A stretch of 10,929 nucleotides of DNA. Origin: B21-G16 sp003644825 [NCBI: Candidatus Zhuqueibacterota bacterium]. GTDB lineage: Bacteria; SM23-31; B21-G16. Below the pieces are notes generated by a model. It saw only the letters and a program-made list of their open reading frames with translations. It did no database searches and was not told the DNA's origin. This document shows positions 6,086 to 10,929 of the stretch, in pieces (position 1 is the first letter of the stretch; each line of letters opens with the position of its first letter). Made by a program: the position numbers and the translations under genes. Location: the NCBI GenBank assembly GCA_003644825.1, contig QNDJ01000023.1, forward strand, positions 1 through 10,929, in the 5' to 3' direction.

Positions 6086-8166
6086 TATCTCCTTTTAAGT
6101 AAAACTTTTCTGGTGAGGTCAACTCTACCTTCTGCATCAATCCTTTTTATTTTTACTTCGACTTCGTCGCCAACTTTAAGTACATCTTCCACCCGATTAA
6201 TTCTCCGATGGTCTATTTCAGAAATATGGAGCAAACCCTCTTTCCCGGGAAGAAACTCCACAAACGCACCAAAATTTGCAATCTTTTTTACCTTTCCTTT
6301 ATATACTTTTCCAACTTCCGGAACAGCAAGTATTGAATCAATCATTTTTTTTGCATCTTCACCATCTTTCTTATTAAAAGATGAAATGAATACAGTTCCA
6401 TCAGGTTCAATACTGATAGTTGATGATGTTTTCTCCTGTATATCCCTTATAATTTTACCACCAGTACCTATTACAGTGCCGATTTCGGTAGGTTCAATTT
6501 TAAAGGCGATAATCTTTGGTGCATACTTGGATATATAAGGGCGCGGTTTTGATATCTTACTATCCATAATATCAAGAATTCTGTTTCGACCTTCCTCAGC
6601 TTTTTGAAGAGCATCACTCAGAATTTCATAGGAAATACCGGGAATCTTTATATCCATCTGGAAACCCGTAATTCCATCTCTTGTACCTGCAACCTTAAAA
6701 TCCATATCTCCAAGATGGTCTTCTATACCAAGTATATCCGATAAAATTGAAACATTTTCATTTTCTTTTATAAGTCCCATAGCGATACCGGCAACAGACT
6801 TTTTCGTAGGAACACCAGCATCCATCAGGGAAAGGGAACCTGCACAAACAGTTGCCATCGAAGATGAACCATTCGATTCAAGAATATCAGATACAATCCT
6901 TATAGTATAAGGGAATTCCTCTTCAGCCGGGATTACTGCTTTCAGTGACCTTTCAGCCAGATGACCATGACCTATTTCTCTTCTTCCGGGTCCCCTGATA
7001 GGTTTGACTTCCCCAACTGAAAAGGGTGGGAAATTATAATGGAGCATATAACTTTTCCAGAAATCTCCTTCCAGGCCTTCTATTTTTTGTTCATCTATTT
7101 TTGTGCCCAGAGTCGTAACAGCAAGAGCCTGGGTTTCCCCCCGGGTAAAAAGAGCAGAGCCATGGGTTCTGGGCAACAACGATATCTCAATCGAAATATC
7201 TCTTATATCAGCAACATTTCTTCCATCTGCTCTCACATTTTCTTCAATGACCATTTTTCTCATCAGGTTTTTTGTCAATTCTTCTAAGGCTCGTTCTATT
7301 ACAACTTCAGAATCAGGAAATTTTTCCTGAAGTTCCACATTTAGATTATCCAGAATTTCTTTAAACTTTCTGTTTCTTTCAGCTTTTCCCGGCGTATGGA
7401 TAGCAATGTTAATACTTTCTGTTGCTTTCTCTTTAACTGCTTCGAAAATCTCATTAAAAAAAGGCAGGGGCTCAACTTTTCTTTTTTCAATGCCTGCTTT
7501 TTCCCTGAGTTCATTTTGAAATGGTATAATTTTTCTTATTTCTGAATGAGCGAATTTAATGGCATCAATCATTTCTTCATTGGATATTTCTTTAGACTCT
7601 CCTTCAACCATAATAATGGATTCTTCAGATGCTGCAACAATCATATCGATACTGCTTTTATCAAGCTGGGAAAATGTGGGATTGAGTATATATTTACTTC
7701 CAATTTTACCAATCTTGACGGCTCCAATCGGGCCATTAAAAGGTATATCTGAAACAGAAAGAGCAGCCGATGCACCTATAATTCCCAGGAAATCAACATC
7801 ATATTCCTGGTCTGAAGATAATACAAAAACCATTATCTGGGTATCGTTAAAAAAATCTCTTGGAAATAATGGTCTAATGGGTCTGTCAATGAGTCTTGAA
7901 CTTAAAACTTCTTTTTCGGAGGGTTTTCCTTCTCTTTTGAAGAATCCACCGGGGATTCTACCCATTGAGTATGCCTTCTCACGATAATCAACAGAAAGAG
8001 GCATAAAGTTTCTCAGTTCTTTTATCTCTTTTTCAGCAACTACTGAAACAAGAACTACGTTATCTCCATATTTAACCCATGCAGAAGCATCAGCTTGCCT
8101 GGCAACTTTCCCCACCTCAATAGATAAAAACTTTTCACCAAGTGGAATTTCTTTTTTAATACCCAT
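6085..8166 (-). CDS. pnp: Polynucleotide phosphorylase
   Basis: A 3'-5' phosphorolytic exoribonuclease that releases nucleoside diphosphates from RNA; it acts as a homotrimer in mRNA decay. At 693 residues it is full length. Domains in order: first RNase PH-like core (about 10-145, including FFKREGKPSEKE and SRLIDRPIRPLFP), an all-helical linker (about 235-310), the second, catalytic RNase PH core (about 315-540), KH domain (about 551-612, loop IGTGGKII) and S1 domain (about 617-688, with NFGAFVEFLPGKEGLLHISE). Catalytic-core signatures are GRREIGHG (394-401), SNGSSSMATVCA (431-442) and GDMDFKVAGT (486-495), the last holding the metal-binding aspartates. The start lies 9 bases after the DUF4340 gene, with only a short GGA-type Shine-Dalgarno. 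rpsO, its usual upstream neighbour, is absent here. Confidence 0.98.
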   Translation of the reverse strand: MGIKKEIPLGEKFLSIEVGKVARQADASAWVKYGDNVVLVSVVAEKEIKELRNFMPLSVDYREKAYSMGRIPGGFFKREGKPSEKEVLSSRLIDRPIRPLFPRDFFNDTQIMVFVLSSDQEYDVDFLGIIGASAALSVSDIPFNGPIGAVKIGKIGSKYILNPTFSQLDKSSIDMIVAASEESIIMVEGESKEISNEEMIDAIKFAHSEIRKIIPFQNELREKAGIEKRKVEPLPFFNEIFEAVKEKATESINIAIHTPGKAERNRKFKEILDNLNVELQEKFPDSEVVIERALEELTKNLMRKMVIEENVRADGRNVADIRDISIEISLLPRTHGSALFTRGETQALAVTTLGTKIDEQKIEGLEGDFWKSYMLHYNFPPFSVGEVKPIRGPGRREIGHGHLAERSLKAVIPAEEEFPYTIRIVSDILESNGSSSMATVCAGSLSLMDAGVPTKKSVAGIAMGLIKENENVSILSDILGIEDHLGDMDFKVAGTRDGITGFQMDIKIPGISYEILSDALQKAEEGRNRILDIMDSKISKPRPYISKYAPKIIAFKIEPTEIGTVIGTGGKIIRDIQEKTSSTISIEPDGTVFISSFNKKDGEDAKKMIDSILAVPEVGKVYKGKVKKIANFGAFVEFLPGKEGLLHISEIDHRRINRVEDVLKVGDEVEVKIKRIDAEGRVDLTRKVLLKRR

Positions 8167-8175
8167 TTTAAATTC

Positions 8176-9564
8176 CTACTTTTCTTTTTTTCCTTCTTCC
8201 TTAACCTGTTCTTCTATCAGGTCATTAACATGAAATTTCAGGTCGTTATATATAGAGTTCTTTACAAGATATAATTTTCCTCTTGTGCTGTTATAAAAAT
8301 ATCTCTGTTCTTTGTCTTTAATTTTTACCTTTTTACCAAGCAAAATTTTCTCTATGACACTGTCTTTTACTGAAAAAACAACTTCAATAGCTGGTTTATC
8401 CAATCCATAAGATTTTTTTCTGCTTTTTCTATATCTAAGAAATTTTTCAACTCTAAGGTATTCAAGGTCAGAGATTATACCATTTATTTTCCAGCTTTTT
8501 CCTCTACCTTCCTTAGGTGTGATTATTTTCCAGTTATTAGCTGTGTCTTTTTCACAAACAATTGTTGTATCTGGATAAACAAGCTCTATTTTATCAATAT
8601 CCTTTCTTTTTGAGTCTATTACAGTTTTATCTCTAAGGGTAAAAAGATTGACCATAAGTCTGTTTACCAGTGTAGAATCAACAAGAAAAACAGGTTTTCT
8701 GGAATCATCTTTTGCATAATAATTTCCATTTTTCTTTTTACCGATAAAAAGAGTCTTTTTTGCATCATTCGGTGATTGGATAAGTTCCAATTTTATGAAA
8801 GGTCGGTTCAATGCATATTTTCTCAAACTTTTAGGTTCTTCTTCAACGAATTTTCTTACTTTGGTGTTTTTAACTTTATTAAGGATTTTATCTACCTCAG
8901 ACTTATCAGCTTTAGAAGATACAGGTTTTTTCAATTCCCAGCTATCCACAGAAGCTTTTACGAGTTCAAAGTTTCTTCTCGGGGCTTTCAGGTAAATCCT
9001 GTTAATCCGAGAAGATTCAAATTCAAGAACGCTCTTATCTCTATACTCGAAAATGGTCGATTTTGATTTATCAAGCATAGCATTGTAGGTAAGAAATACC
9101 CTATCTCTCGCAGGTTTCATTGCAAAAGTGTAGTTTCCAACAGGGTTTTTATTCCCGATATAAAGAGTATCAACACCGTCTTTATGCTTGATTATGTATA
9201 TAGCCTGGGGGGGATTAAGCCCGAACTTTTTTAAATCTGTTGTATCTTTAATAGTCCTTTTAATTTCTGCAACTTCAAAATTAGATAGTAATCCATCGAT
9301 AAAAGATTTATCAGCTTTATAATTAAGAGGTTTTTTCAACCACCATATACCTGTAATTTTCTTGAAAAGTATTTCAGGATTTTCTTTTTCCTGTCTTTTA
9401 ATATATATTTCTTCAACGTCGATTTTATTAAAGTGAAATACCTTTTTAGCTGCTTCTTCTGCTTCCTGTTTTTTCTTTCCTCCGAGGAATTCAAACACAT
9501 AAGCATAAACAACCAGAACAACTAAAATAATTCCCAGTATAATTGTACTTTTAAACTTTTTCAT
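8176..9564 (-). CDS. DUF4340 protein with three internal repeats, membrane-anchored
   Basis: A 462-residue protein of the DUF4340 type, with an N-terminal membrane segment (about 7-27) and a lysine-rich body predicted outside the cytoplasm. Three diverged repeats are visible at about 73-192, 208-330 and 344-451. Each begins with a Trp-containing strand and a KP or TP turn (WWLKKP, SWELKKP, NWKIITP). Then come a helix, a FGLNPP/YALNRP/YGLDKP turn, a strand ending in IGNK/IGKK/LGKK, and a strand of the VFLT/VFLV/LYLV type. No catalytic motif is apparent. Proteins of this family are often encoded beside GldG-like proteins and ABC transporter genes, so a structural or accessory role in an envelope ABC complex is likely but unproven. 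It lies 21 bases after the GldG-like gene and 9 bases before pnp. GAGGAGT upstream supports the start, at a rather long spacing. Confidence 0.88.
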   Translation of the reverse strand: MKKFKSTIILGIILVVLVVYAYVFEFLGGKKKQEAEEAAKKVFHFNKIDVEEIYIKRQEKENPEILFKKITGIWWLKKPLNYKADKSFIDGLLSNFEVAEIKRTIKDTTDLKKFGLNPPQAIYIIKHKDGVDTLYIGNKNPVGNYTFAMKPARDRVFLTYNAMLDKSKSTIFEYRDKSVLEFESSRINRIYLKAPRRNFELVKASVDSWELKKPVSSKADKSEVDKILNKVKNTKVRKFVEEEPKSLRKYALNRPFIKLELIQSPNDAKKTLFIGKKKNGNYYAKDDSRKPVFLVDSTLVNRLMVNLFTLRDKTVIDSKRKDIDKIELVYPDTTIVCEKDTANNWKIITPKEGRGKSWKINGIISDLEYLRVEKFLRYRKSRKKSYGLDKPAIEVVFSVKDSVIEKILLGKKVKIKDKEQRYFYNSTRGKLYLVKNSIYNDLKFHVNDLIEEQVKEEGKKEK

Positions 9565-9585
9565 TTCTGCTTTACTCCTCTTTTT

Positions 9586-10929
9586 TTATCCTTTTCTTCT
9601 ATTAACATAAATAGAAACACCGGATAAAATTACAATAACCGGCATAATAACAAGAGTAAACCAGAAAACGAATTTTGTCTGTCGAGAACTGAGGTTAAGC
9701 CTTCTATCCTCAGGGTCTCTGGGGCGTATAGAAATGAGGTCTTTTTCTTCAGCCAGCCAGTTAATCGTATTCAAAAAAAGGTCTCCATTTCCTGCATTCC
9801 CATAATAGAGGTTGGATGCAAAATCTGAATCTCCAAAAATGACCATCTGAGCAGTTTTATCTTTCTGGTCCGGTAGATAAGCTCTTTCAAGGATTTTTGT
9901 TACAACTACACCAATAGCAAGGGGGCCCTTGAGGTCTTTCCCTTCATCATATTTAGCCCTATTGTTTTTAAGCTCTGTTTCACCCCAGCTATTTGATGAT
10001 GTTTCGCATAATTTACTCACTGTAATATCTTCTCCGGGATTTTCTTTTGGAACGATTGCTCTTGCAAGAGGATAAAAAGTAGCAACATTCCGAAAATCCT
10101 CCGTTATAATATGAGGCGGATATCGATTAACCAGCGGTGCTGCAGCACTCAACCCGAAAAACCTACCAAAACCACTGGCATCTATTACAGTAGTGTTTGT
10201 AACTTCCACACCCCATCTATCAAAAAAATCTTTATCGATGGGGGAATCAGGATCAAGGAGCCATAAAACTCTCCCACCATCATTCAAATAAGTATCAATA
10301 GAATCAATCTCTCCAGGGAAAAATGGCTTTTGGGGGCCATTAATTACAAGAACAGAACAGTCATCAGGGAATTTTCCTTCCTGGGCAATAAAAACCTTTT
10401 TTACATCATAATTTTCTTTCTCAATTTTTAGCCTTATCTGATTGTAACCATCCCTTTCACCGCTTTCAATATCCTTTTCTCCGTGCCCATCAGTGAAATA
10501 TATAACTTTCTTTCCTTCTCTTGTAACTTTTATAAGGGCATTGGTCAAATCATTCTCTTTTACAGTGGTAATTTTTTCTGATTTATCCCCGCATTCAATA
10601 ACCGTGGTATTATATTGAGTAACACCATAATTTTTTGTAATTCCTGGTTTTTTATCAGGGTCAATGAATTCAACTTTAATCTTCTTTGAAAAATATGTAT
10701 ATTCAGAAAGTAAATCCTGCATTCCTCTTTGTTCATTCGATTTGAAAAAGGCAGTTATTTTAACATCTTTTTTAAGGTTCTTAAGGATTTTTATTGTCTG
10801 TTCAGATAGGCTGAACTGCCCTGCAGCAGTTAAATCCATTCTGAATGTTTTCCTGTCAAAAATCCAGTTAATAACAACAAGTATGAAAAGAAAAATAATT
10901 ATAGATATTATTGCATTACTTCCATAAAC
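9586..10929 (-). CDS. GldG-like ABC transporter accessory protein (5' end beyond window edge)
   Basis: The frame stays open from the Met at 10839 out to the right edge, adding 30 residues that contain a membrane helix (SIIIFLFILVVINWIF). That Met is therefore internal, and the segment RMDLTAAGQFSLSEQT is the family's usual sequence just after the first helix. Numbering from that Met: an ABC_transp_aux-type domain with YFTDGHGE (114-121), RVLWLLDPDSP and FGDSDFASN, and a C-terminal membrane helix at about 389-411. Most of the protein is predicted outside the cytoplasm. GldG works with the ABC proteins GldA and GldF in Bacteroidetes gliding, but the family is widespread in non-gliding bacteria, so no gliding role is claimed. 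The ATPase and permease genes are expected just beyond the right edge. It is the first visible gene of a tight series with the DUF4340 gene and pnp. Confidence 0.9.
   Translation of the reverse strand, partial: VYGSNAIISIIIFLFILVVINWIFDRKTFRMDLTAAGQFSLSEQTIKILKNLKKDVKITAFFKSNEQRGMQDLLSEYTYFSKKIKVEFIDPDKKPGITKNYGVTQYNTTVIECGDKSEKITTVKENDLTNALIKVTREGKKVIYFTDGHGEKDIESGERDGYNQIRLKIEKENYDVKKVFIAQEGKFPDDCSVLVINGPQKPFFPGEIDSIDTYLNDGGRVLWLLDPDSPIDKDFFDRWGVEVTNTTVIDASGFGRFFGLSAAAPLVNRYPPHIITEDFRNVATFYPLARAIVPKENPGEDITVSKLCETSSNSWGETELKNNRAKYDEGKDLKGPLAIGVVVTKILERAYLPDQKDKTAQMVIFGDSDFASNLYYGNAGNGDLFLNTINWLAEEKDLISIRPRDPEDRRLNLSSRQTKFVFWFTLVIMPVIVILSGVSIYVNRRKG

Noticed and set aside
7559-7987. 142-codon plus-strand frame opposite pnp
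   Set aside because: It lies wholly inside the clearly coding pnp gene on the other strand and its translation resembles no family; it is an antisense shadow, as are other frames at 6113-6538, 560-859 and 4866-5198.
10837-10839. ATG as the start of the GldG-like gene
   Set aside because: The same frame continues 30 codons to the window edge and encodes the expected N-terminal membrane helix, so the real start lies outside.
9586-10929. Evidence of gliding motility from the GldG-like gene
   Set aside because: The family is widespread in non-gliding bacteria and no other gliding gene is visible.
1-10929. CRISPR array, insertion sequence, transposase or integrase
   Set aside because: No regularly spaced repeats, terminal inverted repeats or recombinase motifs were seen on either strand.

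Overview
The window is the edge of a bacterial chromosomal segment. The right two-thirds is a compact, AT-rich housekeeping block, all on the minus strand. The left end holds the 3' part of a BREX phage-defence gene on the plus strand. The gene content suggests a Gram-negative-type bacterium, possibly of the wider FCB (Fibrobacteres-Chlorobi-Bacteroidetes) assemblage or a related candidate phylum: a GldG-type ABC accessory protein, a DUF4340 protein, a pnp/M16-peptidase pair, and ald-merR-tRNA-Pro. This placement is inference and no 16S or ribosomal protein gene is present.

Layout from left to right: (1) 1-1106, the C-terminal part of BrxL, running rightwards and cut by the left edge. (2) 1219-3102 (-), a large N-terminally anchored extracytoplasmic protein of unknown function, probably a beta-propeller-like fold, convergent with brxL. 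(3) 3228-3302 (-), tRNA-Pro(GGG). (4) 3306-4762 (-), alanine dehydrogenase followed by a small MerR-type regulator and then the tRNA, probably one transcript from a promoter near 4808-4835. (5) 4844-8166 (-), polynucleotide phosphorylase followed by an M16 zinc peptidase; the stop and start codons overlap by one base. (6) 8176-10929 (-), a three-repeat DUF4340 protein preceded by a GldG-like protein whose 5' end lies beyond the right edge.

How the genes may work together: the GldG-like and DUF4340 proteins are commonly neighbours and probably form the extracytoplasmic accessory part of an ABC system whose ATPase and permease should lie just beyond the right edge. Short gaps (21, 9 and -1 bases) suggest that pnp and the M16 peptidase are read from the same message. 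Ald interconverts alanine and pyruvate; the MerR protein lies directly downstream.

No wholly new system is evident. The most interesting points are the BREX boundary with a short BrxL lacking a Lon protease domain, the conserved unknown secreted protein with a distinct base composition beside it, the tRNA-Pro whose 3' end faces this accessory side (a possible island boundary), and a 12-bp helix that encloses the tRNA ends and part of the merR stop codon.
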